Positions 11,063 through 22,357 are shown, counted from the stretch's first letter. The stretch is DNA of 64,000 nucleotides from Burkholderiaceae bacterium (GCA_947374315.1 CANCBK010000001.1:5098-69097), one strand, 5' to 3'. Program-made: numbers and translations. The notes: generated by a model from the letters alone, not told the origin.

Positions 11063-12583
11063 ATGGCAACGAACTATTTAAAGAAAATTTTATCGGCCCG
11101 AGTCTACGATGTGGCCAGGGAAACAGAGCTCCAAGTAGCCCCCGAACTAACAAAACGCTTAGGTAACCAAGTTTTACTTAAAAGGGAGGATAACCAGCCG
11201 GTTTTCTCTTTTAAGCTTCGTGGTGCCTATAACAAAATGGCCCATTTGCCCCCAGAGGCCCTAAAACGCGGGGTCATAGCAGCCTCCGCGGGCAATCATG
11301 CCCAAGGCGTAGCTCTGGCAGCCTCAAAAATGAAGTGCAAAGCGGTCATCGTCATGCCCCTGACCACTCCGAGCGTCAAAATTGATGCGGTGAAGGCGCG
11401 TGGCGGCTCCTGGGTTGAAGTGATTCTGCATGGCGAGTCTTATAGCGATGCATTTAAGTATTCCGAGCTTTTAGAGAAAAAACGGGGTCTGACCTTTGTT
11501 CATCCATTCGATGACCCCGATGTTATTGCTGGACAAGGCACGATTGCCCTGGAAATTTTTCAGCAATACCAAGAACCCATCGACGCCATTTTTGTAGCCA
11601 TTGGTGGTGGTGGCTTAATCTCAGGTATTGGTGAATATGTCAAAGCGGTAAGCCCCAAAACTAAGGTCATCGGCGTTCAGTCCGTTGACTCTGACGCCAT
11701 GAGGCGATCACTCGAAGCAAACAAGCGGATCGAGATGAAAGATGTGGGCCTCTTTTCAGATGGCACCGCCGTCAAGCTCGTAGGAAAAGAAACTTTCCGC
11801 ATTTGCAAGCGGGTAGTAGATGACATCATCACCGTTGATACCGATGAGATTTGCGCTGCGATCAACGACGTCTTTACGGATACGCGTAGCATTCTGGAGC
11901 CTGCTGGCGCCCTTGCTATTGCCGGTATGAAGAAGTACGTAGAAAAACATCGCCTCAAAAAGAAAACATTGGTTGCCATTGCTTGTGGTGCCAATATGAA
12001 TTTCAGTCGCTTGCGTTTTGTGGCTGAACGCGCTGATGTTGGCGAATCCCGCGAAGCCGTGTTTGCCGTTACCATCCCAGAAGAGCGTGGCTCGTTCAAA
12101 CGCTTTTGTGAATTGCTTGGCAATCGCAACGTCACTGAATTCAACTATCGCATCGCTGATCAAAGCGAAGCCCATATCTTTGTTGGTATTGGCACGCAGA
12201 AACCAAGCGATAGCGCAGCAATTGCAAAGCACTTCCGCAAAGCTAAATTTGCGACCATCGATCTCACTCAAGATGAGTTAGCCAAGTCCCACTTGCGTCA
12301 TATGGTGGGTGGCCACTCCACGCTTGCAAAAGATGAATTACTCTACCGCTTTGAATTTCCTGAGCGCCCAGGAGCACTGATGAAGTTCCTCACCAGCATG
12401 GCCCCGAACTGGAATATCAGCCTTTTCCATTACCGTAACCACGGTGCTGACTATGGTCGGATTTTGGTAGGTATTCAGGTTCCTAAAAACGAGCAGAAAA
12501 AATTCCAAAACTTTTTAGCTTCACTTGGCTATCCCCATTGGAATGAAACTGACAACCCGGCTTATCGCCTGTTCCTAAAATGA
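11063..12583 (+). CDS. ilvA: Threonine ammonia-lyase, biosynthetic
   Basis: A 506-residue PLP enzyme that converts threonine to 2-oxobutanoate, the first step of isoleucine synthesis. Lys51 in SFKLRGAYN is the predicted Schiff-base lysine; AASAGNHAQGVA and the phosphate-binding loop IGGGGLISGIGEY follow. The C-terminal ~180 residues hold two ACT-like regulatory domains (AVFAVTIPEERGSFKRF and YRFEFPERPGALMKFL), the allosteric isoleucine/valine form. Start ATG 11063; upstream 134 bases separate it from the divergent dehydrogenase gene and hold no promoter I can call with confidence. The nucleotidase gene follows 13 bases later. Confidence 0.96.
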   Translation: MATNYLKKILSARVYDVARETELQVAPELTKRLGNQVLLKREDNQPVFSFKLRGAYNKMAHLPPEALKRGVIAASAGNHAQGVALAASKMKCKAVIVMPLTTPSVKIDAVKARGGSWVEVILHGESYSDAFKYSELLEKKRGLTFVHPFDDPDVIAGQGTIALEIFQQYQEPIDAIFVAIGGGGLISGIGEYVKAVSPKTKVIGVQSVDSDAMRRSLEANKRIEMKDVGLFSDGTAVKLVGKETFRICKRVVDDIITVDTDEICAAINDVFTDTRSILEPAGALAIAGMKKYVEKHRLKKKTLVAIACGANMNFSRLRFVAERADVGESREAVFAVTIPEERGSFKRFCELLGNRNVTEFNYRIADQSEAHIFVGIGTQKPSDSAAIAKHFRKAKFATIDLTQDELAKSHLRHMVGGHSTLAKDELLYRFEFPERPGALMKFLTSMAPNWNISLFHYRNHGADYGRILVGIQVPKNEQKKFQNFLASLGYPHWNETDNPAYRLFLK

Positions 12584-12596
12584 GATGTAATTCGTA

Positions 12597-13505
12597 ATGT
12601 CTTATACGCTTACCGGAAAACTTGTCGTAGCGATTTCATCGCGCGCACTCTTTGACTTCGAGGAAGAGAATCGCATATTTGAATCTGCCGATGACAGCGC
12701 TTATATGAAACTGCAGCTAGAGCGCCTCTCTGAGGCCGCTCAAACTGGCGTAGCCTTTCCTCTTGTTAAAAAGTTATTGGCATTTAATGAAGATGGTGAG
12801 CAACGGGTTGAGGTCGTGATTCTGTCGCGCAATGATCCCGTTAGCGGTTTACGTGTCTTCCGCTCAGCCAAGCATCATGGCTTACATTTAGAGCGTGGCG
12901 TATTCACTAGAGGGCGCGCGCCTTATCACTATTTACGCTCATTGCATGCGAACTTGTTCCTCTCGGCGAACGAAGATGATGTCCGCGCCACGATTGACGC
13001 AGGCTTCCCTGCGGCACGCGTCTATCCAGAGTCCAGCAAAACGGCAGAGTCCCATCCCAACGAAATCCGAATTGCCTTTGACGGAGATGCAGTGCTCTTT
13101 TCAGACGAAGCGGAACAGGTATTTCAGAGTGAAGGTCTAGTGGCTTTTGTGGACCATGAAAGCAAGAATGTCGCCATCCCACTTCCACCAGGCCCATTCA
13201 AGCCTTTGCTAGAGGCGCTGCACCACTTGCAACGCAGTACTAGCGAAAAGGGGATGCGCATTCGCACCGCCTTGGTAACTGCTCGTTCCGCACCCGCACA
13301 TGAGCGCGCTATTCGCACTCTGATGGCCTGGGGAATTGATGTAGATGAAGCCATGTTCCTTGGTGGGCTTTCTAAAAGCGAATTCCTCCGCGAATTTGAG
13401 CCGGACTTTTTCTTTGATGATCAAACCGGCCACTGCCAATCCGCCGCATCCGTTGCGCCTACGGGCCATGTCGTATCCGGCGTATCAAATAGACGTAAAA
13501 GCTAA
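12597..13505 (+). CDS. 5'-nucleotidase, cytosolic 5'-nucleotidase IA-like family
   Basis: A 302-residue protein of the bacterial 5'-nucleotidase family related to NT5C1A (PF06189). HAD-like motifs are visible: [15 protein letters not shown] (motif I with the nucleophilic Asp), the Thr/Lys region around [16 protein letters not shown], and [11 protein letters not shown] (acidic motif). It should dephosphorylate nucleoside monophosphates in the cytoplasm. Its stop codon shares one base with the queF start (TAATG), so the two are coupled. Confidence 0.88.
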   Translation: MSYTLTGKLVVAISSRALFDFEEENRIFESADDSAYMKLQLERLSEAAQTGVAFPLVKKLLAFNEDGEQRVEVVILSRNDPVSGLRVFRSAKHHGLHLERGVFTRGRAPYHYLRSLHANLFLSANEDDVRATIDAGFPAARVYPESSKTAESHPNEIRIAFDGDAVLFSDEAEQVFQSEGLVAFVDHESKNVAIPLPPGPFKPLLEALHHLQRSTSEKGMRIRTALVTARSAPAHERAIRTLMAWGIDVDEAMFLGGLSKSEFLREFEPDFFFDDQTGHCQSAASVAPTGHVVSGVSNRRKS

Positions 13506-14332
13506 TGTCAACAATACCTCTTGGTCAAGCAACGCAATACCCTGATCAATATGATCCGAGCTTGCTCTTCCCTATTCCACGTGCTGAGAATCGCCTCAAA
13601 TTAGGCATCAAGCCAAATCAAGCACTGCCATTTGTTGGCGTCGATATTTGGAATGCGTTTGAGCTTAGCTGGCTGAATAAAAAAGGGAAGCCCCAGATTG
13701 CTTTAGCGGAATTTCAGGTTCCGGCTGATTCACCCAACATGATTGAATCTAAGTCTTTCAAGCTCTACCTCAATAGCCTGAACAATGCGCGGTTTGAGGA
13801 TGAAGATGAAGTGCGTGCGCGATTGATTGCCGATCTATCCGCAGTCGCTGGTAGCAGCATCTCTACTCGCATCAGTTCGACAGAATTGGTAGCCAAAAAA
13901 GGGATTCAGGAAATGGGTGGCGTCCTCATGGATCGCCTTGATATTGAAATCGATCCCAAAGAAACCGCTGACCCCTCGCTACTCGGCGTAAATGAATCTT
14001 TTGGACCCATTGAGCAATGCTTGGTTTCTCATTTACTCAAATCCAATTGCCCAGTTACTGGCCAGCCCGATTGGGCTAGCGTAGAAATTCGTTATCAAGG
14101 CCGTCCAATCTTGGAAGAAGGCTTGCTACGCTACCTGGTTGGCTTCAGACAATTAGGCGAGTTTCATGAGCATTGTGTTGAGACCATTTTTTGCGATATT
14201 AAACGTCAATGCAAACCTGAAAAGCTTTCAGTCTATGCACGTTATACCCGACGTGGCGGACTAGACATCAACCCCTTCCGCACAGATCACAATGCACCAT
14301 GGCCAAGCAATGTACGCCACGCAAGGCAATAA
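13505..14332 (+). CDS. queF: NADPH-dependent 7-cyano-7-deazaguanine reductase
   Basis: A 275-residue QueF of the long (two-subdomain, E. coli-like) type that reduces preQ0 to preQ1 in queuosine synthesis. Catalytic Cys182 lies in [22 protein letters not shown] (81-91) is the QueF signature for NADPH/substrate binding; and [14 protein letters not shown] carries the conserved His/Glu. Translation is coupled to the nucleotidase gene by one-base overlap. The stop codon abuts, with no spacer, the stop of the next gene on the opposite strand. Confidence 0.96.
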   Translation: MSTIPLGQATQYPDQYDPSLLFPIPRAENRLKLGIKPNQALPFVGVDIWNAFELSWLNKKGKPQIALAEFQVPADSPNMIESKSFKLYLNSLNNARFEDEDEVRARLIADLSAVAGSSISTRISSTELVAKKGIQEMGGVLMDRLDIEIDPKETADPSLLGVNESFGPIEQCLVSHLLKSNCPVTGQPDWASVEIRYQGRPILEEGLLRYLVGFRQLGEFHEHCVETIFCDIKRQCKPEKLSVYARYTRRGGLDINPFRTDHNAPWPSNVRHARQ

Positions 14333-15568
14333 CTAGGGCACAAGCACCTGTTTTGGTGTGACCAAAATTGGGCCATAGATCTGCTCGAGATTCTTTTGGA
14401 TGCTGGGTACTTGAGAAAAACAACCTTTTACAATGGCTGGGGTTGAGTACCAATCGGCATCGCCTTTGGCCTCATCAATAAATGATTTCATCACGATTGC
14501 GCTATCAACATCATCTAGCCCAGCAGCCTTTAGCTTGATGAATCCGGAGGAACAGGCCCTTGCTAAGTCGGCACCTTCCGCTCTCGAGATTTGCTGCAAA
14601 AGACTTGGCGCGGAGCTATTTAAAATCTGCATGAAGTTTTGCCCCGTACCTGGCATTTGGAAATTCAAGATCGACTCAGCAGATAAATTCTCTCGACTAG
14701 CCAATCCCTCAATATTCGACACAGTTGGATAAAACATGCTTCGGAAATACTGAAACTCCAACTTCACAGTAAATAAGAGTTGCTTGTCTGATTGAGGATC
14801 TTTCTGCAATTGCAGAATTTTCTTGTCGGTCAAGCTACCTACGCTTTGATCGGCCTTGTAAACGGAGACTTCAACCGCGCGAATCCCCTTACGCAATTCT
14901 GACCAAGTAAAGGTGACCGGTACCTTTGCATCTACCATTCCCTGCAAAAGACTATTGGCTTTCTTTTGTGTCTCGCCGACAACGGAATTTCCAACTGTCG
15001 CTGAGATCCCGCCAATCGCAGCAGCTGAGCCACCGGTTGCCACGATTGCCGCAGCCCCCAACAGCAATTTGGCAGAACCAATGAAATCCTGATTGGAGTC
15101 GCTTGAACTTCTCACATCCAACACCAAGGAAAGGGCGCCAGGATTAAATATGGAATAGGTTCCCAGCACGGTCATAGGCACAACCGATAGGGGGGTAGTA
15201 CTCAATGATGAACATTCAGAGCCGCCATCCCTGCCATCAAAAGTAGCAATCGGAATATCTAACTTATCGAGCTTTCCTTTAAAGCCGTGCGTCATGACAG
15301 ACAAAACCAGTTGCGTCTTATCTGAACCCCAAAAACTATGGCTTGCCATCTGCGTACAGCTACTGACAGGAACTACCTCAGAAGTGATCGTGAGATATCC
15401 ATCATTACCCCGGCCATCACGCAACCAATCTGGAGACTCCCCTTTAACAAATGAGGGATTCATATCCGGAAAGAAAAAGGGGGCGGCTAGAGATATCTTC
15501 GGTAAAGCAGCAACGATGACGGCCACGCATACCAAGGCTGATGATTTGATTATCTCTGGGAGATTCAT
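14333..15568 (-). CDS. Exported protein of unknown family
   Basis: I do not recognise this 411-residue protein. It starts with a typical signal peptide (SALVCVAVIVAALPKISLA, cleavage near residue 28), continues with a predicted beta-rich region, then a short Gly/Ala-rich hydrophobic stretch (about 170-195, GAAAIVATGGSAAAIGGIS) that could be a membrane or glycine-zipper segment, and a mixed C-terminal half. Only a few Cys are present. It is the last gene before a convergent queF and is read away from ssb, from which it is separated by a strong terminator. Periplasmic or outer-membrane location is likely; function unknown. Confidence 0.75.
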   Translation of the reverse strand: MNLPEIIKSSALVCVAVIVAALPKISLAAPFFFPDMNPSFVKGESPDWLRDGRGNDGYLTITSEVVPVSSCTQMASHSFWGSDKTQLVLSVMTHGFKGKLDKLDIPIATFDGRDGGSECSSLSTTPLSVVPMTVLGTYSIFNPGALSLVLDVRSSSDSNQDFIGSAKLLLGAAAIVATGGSAAAIGGISATVGNSVVGETQKKANSLLQGMVDAKVPVTFTWSELRKGIRAVEVSVYKADQSVGSLTDKKILQLQKDPQSDKQLLFTVKLEFQYFRSMFYPTVSNIEGLASRENLSAESILNFQMPGTGQNFMQILNSSAPSLLQQISRAEGADLARACSSGFIKLKAAGLDDVDSAIVMKSFIDEAKGDADWYSTPAIVKGCFSQVPSIQKNLEQIYGPILVTPKQVLVP

Positions 15569-15630
15569 GGATTCATTTTAGGTGAATATGAAAAATATAG
15601 CGTTATCCATGTTGCGGCACCAAAGAGCAA

Positions 15631-15666
15631 AAAGAAAAAACCCCAGAAAGTGTAAGCTTGCTGGGG
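15631..15666 (-). terminator. Rho-independent terminator after ssb
   Basis: On the minus strand CCCCAG...CTGGGG, extended inside by AAG/CTT, forms a stem followed by a T-rich run (TTTTTTCTTT). It lies 39 bases downstream of the ssb stop and matches an intrinsic terminator for ssb. Confidence 0.85.
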
Positions 15667-15704
15667 TTCATTGCTCAGCAGTCAAACGACCGCTATCGCC
15701 TTAA

Positions 15705-16163
15705 TTAAAACGGAATGTCGTCATCCATTGCGCCAAGGGATGCAGCATTTGAAGATGCTGGAGCAGATTGCTCAGCCGGCTTTGCGCGGCTATAGCTTTC
15801 ACCACCACCATCACCACTTCCGCCTACTGGCTTACCACCAAGCATTTGCATTGTTTCCGCAACGATCTCGGTGGAATATTTTTCTTGACCACTAGCATCA
15901 GTCCACTTGCGAGTACGCAAACGACCTTCTACGTAAACCTGTGAACCTTTTTTAAGATATTGACCAGCGATCTCTGCAAGCTTTCCAAAGAATGCAACGC
16001 GGTGCCATTCTGTGGTTTCTTTCATTTCGCCAGATTGCTTATCTTTGTAACGATCTGATGTCGCTACCGAAATATTTGTTACAGCATCGCCGCTTGGCAT
16101 GAAGCGTGTTTCTGGATCGCGTCCTACGTTACCTACGATGATGACCTTATTTACCGAAGCCAT
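15705..16163 (-). CDS. ssb: Single-stranded DNA-binding protein
   Basis: A 152-residue SSB with the OB fold in the first ~110 residues ([49 protein letters not shown]), a Gly/Ser/Pro/Ala-rich linker, and the acidic C-terminal tip MDDDIPF that recruits partner proteins. It protects single-stranded DNA in replication and repair. It lies downstream of the MFS gene on the same strand and has its own terminator. Confidence 0.97.
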   Translation of the reverse strand: MASVNKVIIVGNVGRDPETRFMPSGDAVTNISVATSDRYKDKQSGEMKETTEWHRVAFFGKLAEIAGQYLKKGSQVYVEGRLRTRKWTDASGQEKYSTEIVAETMQMLGGKPVGGSGDGGGESYSRAKPAEQSAPASSNAASLGAMDDDIPF

Positions 16164-16243
16164 GTTGTCTCCCGAAGAAAAATGATGATGTGAGTTAAAT
16201 CTTCATTGCAGCTAAAAAATATATTGAATAAGTGTAGCTACGG

Positions 16244-17428
16244 CTATGTCTTTGCTACTACATCCTTTGAATCTACTACTTTCGCAGGCAATTCACGCAT
16301 CGACCAAGCAATTATAAGCCAGCACAAAAGCAGTGCCGCGCCCATAGCAAAGACGGATAAATCGCCATGGCTATCCATCAGCCAACCCCCAATGACAGCC
16401 CCTGTGAAGAGGCCAATCGACTGGGTGGTGTTGTAAACACCCAGGGCGGTTCCCTTGGATTCTTTGGCAAAACGAGAAACCAAGGAAGGCTGTAAAGCTT
16501 CTAGCAAATTAAAGCCTACAAAGTAAATAAGCAATGCCAGCGCAATGATTGAAATGGAAGTTGCTTTCGTGAACACGCACTCGGCAATCAAGAGCAGCAC
16601 AATGGCTACTAACAAGATCGTACGGAGTTTTTGCTTCTTCTCACCAAAAATCAGAATGGGTGCCATTAAGAAAAAGGAGAGCAGAACCACTGGGAGATAC
16701 ACCTGCCAATGGGACGCCAATGGGAGGCCAGCTTGAACCAGCAAACGGGGTACCACCAAGAACATCGCTACCTGAGTGGCATGCAATACAAAGACGCCTG
16801 CATTCAGACGCATCAATTCAGGACGAAGAAATACTTCCTTCAAGCTTGCTTGCCGTACCTTAGCCTCAGGCTTAGTGCTTGGCAAAATGTAATAAGCGAC
16901 AAACATCGCCCCCACACCCAACACTGCAAGTACCACAAAAATACCACTCAAACTGATCATGCGATAGATTGGTGCAGCGATCACGAGCGATAAAGCAAAT
17001 GACAGTGCAATACTGCCCCCCACTATCGCCATTGCACGGGTGCGTACCTGTTCACGGGTTAAATCGGCAACCCAGGCAGAAATGGCTGCCGAGACCGCAC
17101 CAGCGCCCATCACCCCACGACCAATGGCGATCCATAACAGGCTATCTTGGGCGGCGCAAATTAAGGCGCCTGCAATAAACAGGGAAAGCCCCCACAAAAC
17201 CACTGGTTTTCGACCAATTCGGTCAGAAAGCCTGCCCAGCGGGATGTAAAAGAAGGCCTGAACAATATTGAAGATCCCCAGGGTTAAGCCAACCCACAAG
17301 GCATGCTCGCCACCAGGCAAGCCCCGCGCATGAATGCTGAAAACCGGTAAAAGCAGAAATAGGCCCAGCATACGGAGGCCAAAGATGCCTGCTAAGGCGA
17401 GAGTTGAGCGAAGTTCGGAAGGATTCAT
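16244..17428 (-). CDS. MFS transporter (drug:H+ antiporter-like)
   Basis: A 394-residue major facilitator protein with about 12 hydrophobic segments. The MFS loop motif between helices 2 and 3 is present as GRLSDRIGRKP, and the helix-5 region reads GGSIALSFALSLVIAAPI, as in the DHA1/YajR group. It lacks the extra cytoplasmic domain of YajR. The substrate is unknown. Neighbours are uvrA (divergent, 37 bases away) and ssb (downstream); a link with DNA repair is not implied by sequence. Confidence 0.9.
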   Translation of the reverse strand: MNPSELRSTLALAGIFGLRMLGLFLLLPVFSIHARGLPGGEHALWVGLTLGIFNIVQAFFYIPLGRLSDRIGRKPVVLWGLSLFIAGALICAAQDSLLWIAIGRGVMGAGAVSAAISAWVADLTREQVRTRAMAIVGGSIALSFALSLVIAAPIYRMISLSGIFVVLAVLGVGAMFVAYYILPSTKPEAKVRQASLKEVFLRPELMRLNAGVFVLHATQVAMFLVVPRLLVQAGLPLASHWQVYLPVVLLSFFLMAPILIFGEKKQKLRTILLVAIVLLLIAECVFTKATSISIIALALLIYFVGFNLLEALQPSLVSRFAKESKGTALGVYNTTQSIGLFTGAVIGGWLMDSHGDLSVFAMGAALLLCWLIIAWSMRELPAKVVDSKDVVAKT

Positions 17429-17465
17429 GGGAAGGGGCTATATTAACAAGTTACGCTAAAAAATC

Positions 17466-20354
17466 ATGAATAACGAAATTAAGATCCGTGGTGCACGTAC
17501 GCACAACCTCAAAAACATCAATCTAGATATCCCTAGAGAGAAATTGGTCGTCTTGACCGGACTGTCTGGCTCAGGCAAAAGCTCGCTTGCTTTTGATACT
17601 TTGTATGCCGAAGGCCAGCGTCGCTATGTGGAATCCTTATCCGCATATGCCCGTCAGTTTTTGCAGTTAATGGAAAAGCCGGACGTGGATACGATTGAAG
17701 GCCTTTCTCCCGCCATTTCGATTGAACAAAAAGCAACTAGCCACAATCCTCGCTCTACTGTGGGTACGGTCACTGAAATTCATGATTACCTGCGTTTGTT
17801 ATTTGCCCGCGCCGGAACTCCGCACTGCCCAGAACACGATCTGCCCTTAGAAGCCCAAAGTGTTTCTCAAATGGTCGACACCGTTTTGGCAATGCCCGAA
17901 GATACCAAGTTAATGATCTTGGCCCCTGTAGTGAGCGAGCGTAAAGGTGAGTTCGTCGATTTATTCCAGGATCTACAAGCCCAAGGTTTTGTGCGCTTTC
18001 GCGTGCGCTCTGGAGGTGGCACAACGAATACTGCTAAAGCAGAGATCTTCGAGGTTGATCAATTACCCGCACTCAAGAAGAACGATAAACATTCGATTGA
18101 AGTAGTCGTTGACCGCATTAAAGTGCGCCCAGATATTCAGCAGCGTGTAGCGGAATCATTTGAGACGGCTTTACGCCTCGCTGATGGCAAGGCCATGATT
18201 GTGAACATGGATACTGGCAAAGAGATGATTTTCTCTAGCAAATTTGCCTGCCCGATTTGCTCTTATTCATTACAAGAGCTTGAGCCGCGCCTCTTCTCAT
18301 TTAACAACCCGATGGGTGCCTGCCCATCGTGCGATGGCTTAGGTCATCAGTCTTTCTTTGACCCAAAGCGCATTGTTGCCCACCCAGACCTATCGCTCGC
18401 ATCTGGTGCCATTAAAGGCTGGGATCGGCGAAATCAGTTTTACTTCAAACTATTGCAAACCTTGGCCAAGCATGGCGGGTTTGATGTCGAGAAGCCATTT
18501 GAGACTTTGAATAAGAAACAGCAGGATCTCATTTTGCTAGGTTCAGGTGACGTCACCATTCCATTTGAATATATCAATGAGCGCGGCAAAAATAGTATTC
18601 GTGAACATGCCTTTGAAGGCATCGTCGCTAACTTCGAGCGACGCTATCGCGAGACAGAATCTGCCACGGTACGAGAAGAATTGTCCCGCTATCAAAATGT
18701 ACAAACCTGCCCAGAATGTGCTGGTAGCCGCTTACGCAAAGAGGCGCGCTTTGTCAAAGTGGGTGATGGCAAGCAATCGCGCGCTATTTATGAAATCAGC
18801 GCCCTCCCTTTAAAAGAAGCGAAAGAATATTTTGAAGCCCTTGACCTTAAAGGCGCCAAACGAGAAATCGCCGACAAGATTGTGAATGAAATTGCTTCGC
18901 GCTTGCGCTTCTTGAATGATGTGGGCTTAGACTATCTTTCGCTAGAGCGAAGTGCGGATACCCTCTCTGGTGGCGAGGCTCAACGTATTCGTCTCGCATC
19001 GCAGATTGGCTCTGGCCTAACGGGTGTGATGTATGTACTAGATGAGCCCTCCATTGGCCTGCATCAGCGCGATAACGATCGCCTGATCGGTACCTTGAAA
19101 CATCTACGTGACTTGGGTAATAGCGTGCTGGTAGTTGAGCATGATGAAGATATGATTCGCGCTTCGGACTATGTCATCGACATTGGTCCTGGTGCCGGTG
19201 TCCATGGTGGTGAAGTGGTGGCCGAAGGCACTCCAGCAGAAGTGGAAGCCAACCCAAAATCTCTGACAGGCGCCTATTTGTCTGGCCGTGAATGGATCGC
19301 TGTTCCAGAAAAGCGTATACCCGTCAATGATAAATTCTTAGAAATTATTGGGGCACGTGGCAATAACCTGCAATCAGTCCATGCCCAGATTCCAGTCGGC
19401 TTATTAACCTGCGTTACTGGTGTATCTGGCTCCGGAAAATCCACTCTCATTAATGACACACTGCATCACGCAGTCGCACAACACATCTATGGCTCGAATG
19501 CTGAGCCTGCAGCGCATGACGCCATTAAGGGTCTCGAAAACTTTGACAAAGTCATTAGCGTAGACCAATCCCCGATTGGCAGAACGCCACGCTCTAACCC
19601 GGCTACTTATACCGGTCTATTCACCCCCATCAGGGAGCTCTTTTGTGGCGTACCTGCCGCACGTGAGCGTGGCTATGAGGCTGGTCGCTTTTCTTTTAAT
19701 GTCAAAGGTGGTCGTTGCGATGCCTGTGAAGGTGATGGCGTCATCAAAGTAGAAATGCATTTCTTGCCAGATGTGTATGTGCCTTGCGATGTCTGTCATG
19801 GCAAACGCTATAACCGCGAGACCCTGGATATTCGGTACAAAGGTAAGAATATTCATGAGGTGCTATCGATGACTATCGAGCAAGCCCATGAATTCTTTGA
19901 AGCGGTTCCCATCGTGAAACGGAAACTCAAAACCCTGCTTGATGTGGGTTTGGGTTACGTCAAACTAGGACAAAGTGCCACGACTCTTTCTGGCGGTGAA
20001 GCGCAACGTGTCAAGCTGTCACTAGAACTCTCAAAACGGGATACCGGCAGAACACTGTATATCTTGGATGAGCCAACTACTGGCCTTCATTTCCACGATA
20101 TTCAATTGCTGCTGACTGTTCTACAGACCCTCAAGAAACAAGGCAACACCATTGTCATCATTGAGCACAACTTAGATGTGATCAAAACTGCAGATTGGAT
20201 TATTGATTTGGGCCCTAAAGGGGGCGCTGGTGGCGGACAGATTATTGCTACTGGTACACCAGAAGAAGTGGCTAAAAATGAGGCTAGCTTTACAGGGCAT
20301 TACTTAGGGCCACTACTCATTCGCAAAACGGTGACTACGAAAAAGAAAAAGTAA
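17466..20354 (+). CDS. uvrA: Excinuclease ABC subunit A
   Basis: A 962-residue UvrA, the damage-recognition ATPase of nucleotide excision repair. It contains two ABC modules, with Walker A motifs [13 protein letters not shown] (about residue 32) and [14 protein letters not shown] (about 660) and two signature motifs ([12 protein letters not shown] and [12 protein letters not shown]), plus two zinc-finger cysteine sets (CPIC...CPSC and CDAC...CDVC). The length is normal; the C-terminus is lysine-rich. Start ATG 17466 has only a weak ribosome site. The gene is divergent from the MFS transporter and convergent with the Kef gene. Confidence 0.98.
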   Translation: MNNEIKIRGARTHNLKNINLDIPREKLVVLTGLSGSGKSSLAFDTLYAEGQRRYVESLSAYARQFLQLMEKPDVDTIEGLSPAISIEQKATSHNPRSTVGTVTEIHDYLRLLFARAGTPHCPEHDLPLEAQSVSQMVDTVLAMPEDTKLMILAPVVSERKGEFVDLFQDLQAQGFVRFRVRSGGGTTNTAKAEIFEVDQLPALKKNDKHSIEVVVDRIKVRPDIQQRVAESFETALRLADGKAMIVNMDTGKEMIFSSKFACPICSYSLQELEPRLFSFNNPMGACPSCDGLGHQSFFDPKRIVAHPDLSLASGAIKGWDRRNQFYFKLLQTLAKHGGFDVEKPFETLNKKQQDLILLGSGDVTIPFEYINERGKNSIREHAFEGIVANFERRYRETESATVREELSRYQNVQTCPECAGSRLRKEARFVKVGDGKQSRAIYEISALPLKEAKEYFEALDLKGAKREIADKIVNEIASRLRFLNDVGLDYLSLERSADTLSGGEAQRIRLASQIGSGLTGVMYVLDEPSIGLHQRDNDRLIGTLKHLRDLGNSVLVVEHDEDMIRASDYVIDIGPGAGVHGGEVVAEGTPAEVEANPKSLTGAYLSGREWIAVPEKRIPVNDKFLEIIGARGNNLQSVHAQIPVGLLTCVTGVSGSGKSTLINDTLHHAVAQHIYGSNAEPAAHDAIKGLENFDKVISVDQSPIGRTPRSNPATYTGLFTPIRELFCGVPAARERGYEAGRFSFNVKGGRCDACEGDGVIKVEMHFLPDVYVPCDVCHGKRYNRETLDIRYKGKNIHEVLSMTIEQAHEFFEAVPIVKRKLKTLLDVGLGYVKLGQSATTLSGGEAQRVKLSLELSKRDTGRTLYILDEPTTGLHFHDIQLLLTVLQTLKKQGNTIVIIEHNLDVIKTADWIIDLGPKGGAGGGQIIATGTPEEVAKNEASFTGHYLGPLLIRKTVTTKKKK

Positions 20355-20377
20355 TTTAAGAAGCGTTACTTGCGCAA

Positions 20378-22357
20378 TCAGAGCAATTTAGATTCGGCTA
20401 AATCGGTCGCCTCTGAGTTGCCTGAGAGCACCAAAATATCGTTAGCCTGTAAACGCAATTCAGGGGCAAGCTCTAACTTGACGTAGTCAGCCCCGCCTAC
20501 TTTTCGCCTGACTGCCTGTACGCTCACGCCCTCATTTTCAAGATGCAACTCTTCGAGAGTCTTGCCAATGCTGGCTGAGTCTGGCAACAAGGTGACTGAA
20601 TGCAAACGCCACGACTCTTTAGACTCCGCATCATCAGCCGCTCCACGAAAGTACCCACGTAACAAGCTGTAGCGTGCCTCACGTGCGCTCGTAATGCGAC
20701 GAACCACTTTACGCATTGGCACACCCATCATCAACAATACATGTGAGGCCATCATGAGGCTACCTTCAATCAACTCTGGAACAACCTCGGTCGCACCTGC
20801 TGCTTGCAACTTTGCCAAATCCGCATCATCTTTAGTGCGCACCAATACTGTCATGCCTGTACGTAAATGTTCGACCTGATGCAGCACTTTCAATGTCGCT
20901 GGCGTATCTGCATAAGTAATCACTACAGCCTTCGCTCTGGCTAAACCCGCGGCAACCAAATAATTCTCTCTACTCGCGTCGCCATAGACCACGTTATCAC
21001 CTGCGGCGGCCGCTTCCTTCACTCGATCGGGGTCCATATCTAAAGCGATGTAGGGAATTTTTTCTTGATCCAACATACGAGCTAGGCTTTGACCAGAACG
21101 ACCGAAACCACAAATCACCACATGATTTTCTGTACGAACACTTTTAGCTGCGACTCGGGTCAACGCCAACGATTGCAGTAGCCACTCATTACTGGAGAAG
21201 CGCATCGCAATGCGATCGCTATATTGAATCAGGAAAGGCGCACCGAACATGGATAGCAACATTGCCGCCAATACCGCTTGACTCAAAGCGGGATCGATTA
21301 AATCTAAGCCATCAATTTGATTGAGCAACACAAAACCGAATTCTCCCGCCTGGGCCAAACACAAACCCGTTCGTATAGAAATGCCTGGGCTGGAGCCAAA
21401 AGCACGTGATAACAAAGCAATCAGGCCAAACTTAAAGACTAAAGGTCCCATGAGCAAGAGCAGGACCAGTAGCCACTGTTGATAAATGACCTGGAAGTCG
21501 AGCAACATCCCCACAGTAATAAAGAAGAGGCCTAAGAGAACATCCCTAAAAGGTTTGACGTCTTCCTCCACCTGATGGCGGTAGGGTGTTTCCGCAATTA
21601 ACATGCCTGCCAAGAACGCCCCAAGCGCTAAGGACAAGCCAAAGTGCTCCGTCAGTCCAGCCATCCCCAAAACGATGAGTAAGAGGTTGAGCATGAACAA
21701 CTCTTGGGAGCGTAATTTAGCGACCAGACCAAACCAGCGACTCATTAAGGTTTGGCCAATGACAAAAATAAGCACAAGCGCCACCGTAATCTTGATGGAG
21801 GCTGCGGTCAGCGCTAGAAACAAATCCCCCGGATTTTTACCTAAGGAGGGCAGCAAAATTAATAGAAAGACAACCGCGAGATCCTGGAATAGCAAAATAC
21901 CAATAATGTTGCGGCCATGATCAGTCTCAATTTCGGAGCGATCAGAGATGAGCTTGGTGACAATGGCTGTAGAGGACATTGCTAAGGCGCCCCCTAGCGC
22001 GATGGCCGCCTCCCAAGAGATGGGGTAAATCCAGTTCATCAGCAGGCTGGCCGGAACTGCGAGCAACATGGTCAAAATGACCTGACTGGCGCCCAAGCCA
22101 AAGACGATGGTTCGCATAGCTCTGAGCTTGTGGAGATTGAATTCCAGGCCAATCGAGAACATCAAGAAAACTACCCCAAATTCCGCCAAATACTTCACAG
22201 TGGCAGAATCATTGGCCAAACCAAGGGCATGGGGTCCAATCAGGACGCCAATGGCTAAATAGCCCAAAATGGGGGGTAGTCCAAAATAGCGGAAAATAAC
22301 TACCCCGGCCACTCCTGAGGCCAGCAAGATGAGAGTTAACTGAAGGACTGACGGCAT
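20378..22357 (-). CDS. Kef/YbaL-type monovalent cation:proton antiporter with RCK domains
   Basis: A 659-residue CPA2-family protein: about 12 membrane helices in the first ~385 residues (Na/H exchanger fold), then a TrkA-N/RCK nucleotide-binding domain (HVVICGFGRSGQSLARML, about residue 410) and a C-terminal TrkA-C domain. YbaL/KefB relatives export K+ or exchange it for H+ and are gated by nucleotides or glutathione adducts. The ATG has a strong ribosome site (GGGGTGAG). Only 11 bases separate its start from the divergent kdsD start, so its promoter must lie within kdsD. Confidence 0.92.
   Translation of the reverse strand: MPSVLQLTLILLASGVAGVVIFRYFGLPPILGYLAIGVLIGPHALGLANDSATVKYLAEFGVVFLMFSIGLEFNLHKLRAMRTIVFGLGASQVILTMLLAVPASLLMNWIYPISWEAAIALGGALAMSSTAIVTKLISDRSEIETDHGRNIIGILLFQDLAVVFLLILLPSLGKNPGDLFLALTAASIKITVALVLIFVIGQTLMSRWFGLVAKLRSQELFMLNLLLIVLGMAGLTEHFGLSLALGAFLAGMLIAETPYRHQVEEDVKPFRDVLLGLFFITVGMLLDFQVIYQQWLLVLLLLMGPLVFKFGLIALLSRAFGSSPGISIRTGLCLAQAGEFGFVLLNQIDGLDLIDPALSQAVLAAMLLSMFGAPFLIQYSDRIAMRFSSNEWLLQSLALTRVAAKSVRTENHVVICGFGRSGQSLARMLDQEKIPYIALDMDPDRVKEAAAAGDNVVYGDASRENYLVAAGLARAKAVVITYADTPATLKVLHQVEHLRTGMTVLVRTKDDADLAKLQAAGATEVVPELIEGSLMMASHVLLMMGVPMRKVVRRITSAREARYSLLRGYFRGAADDAESKESWRLHSVTLLPDSASIGKTLEELHLENEGVSVQAVRRKVGGADYVKLELAPELRLQANDILVLSGNSEATDLAESKLL

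Noticed and set aside
11756..12271. A 171-codon minus-strand frame opposite ilvA
   Set aside because: It is antisense to a well-conserved gene, with no family signature and low plausibility as a protein.
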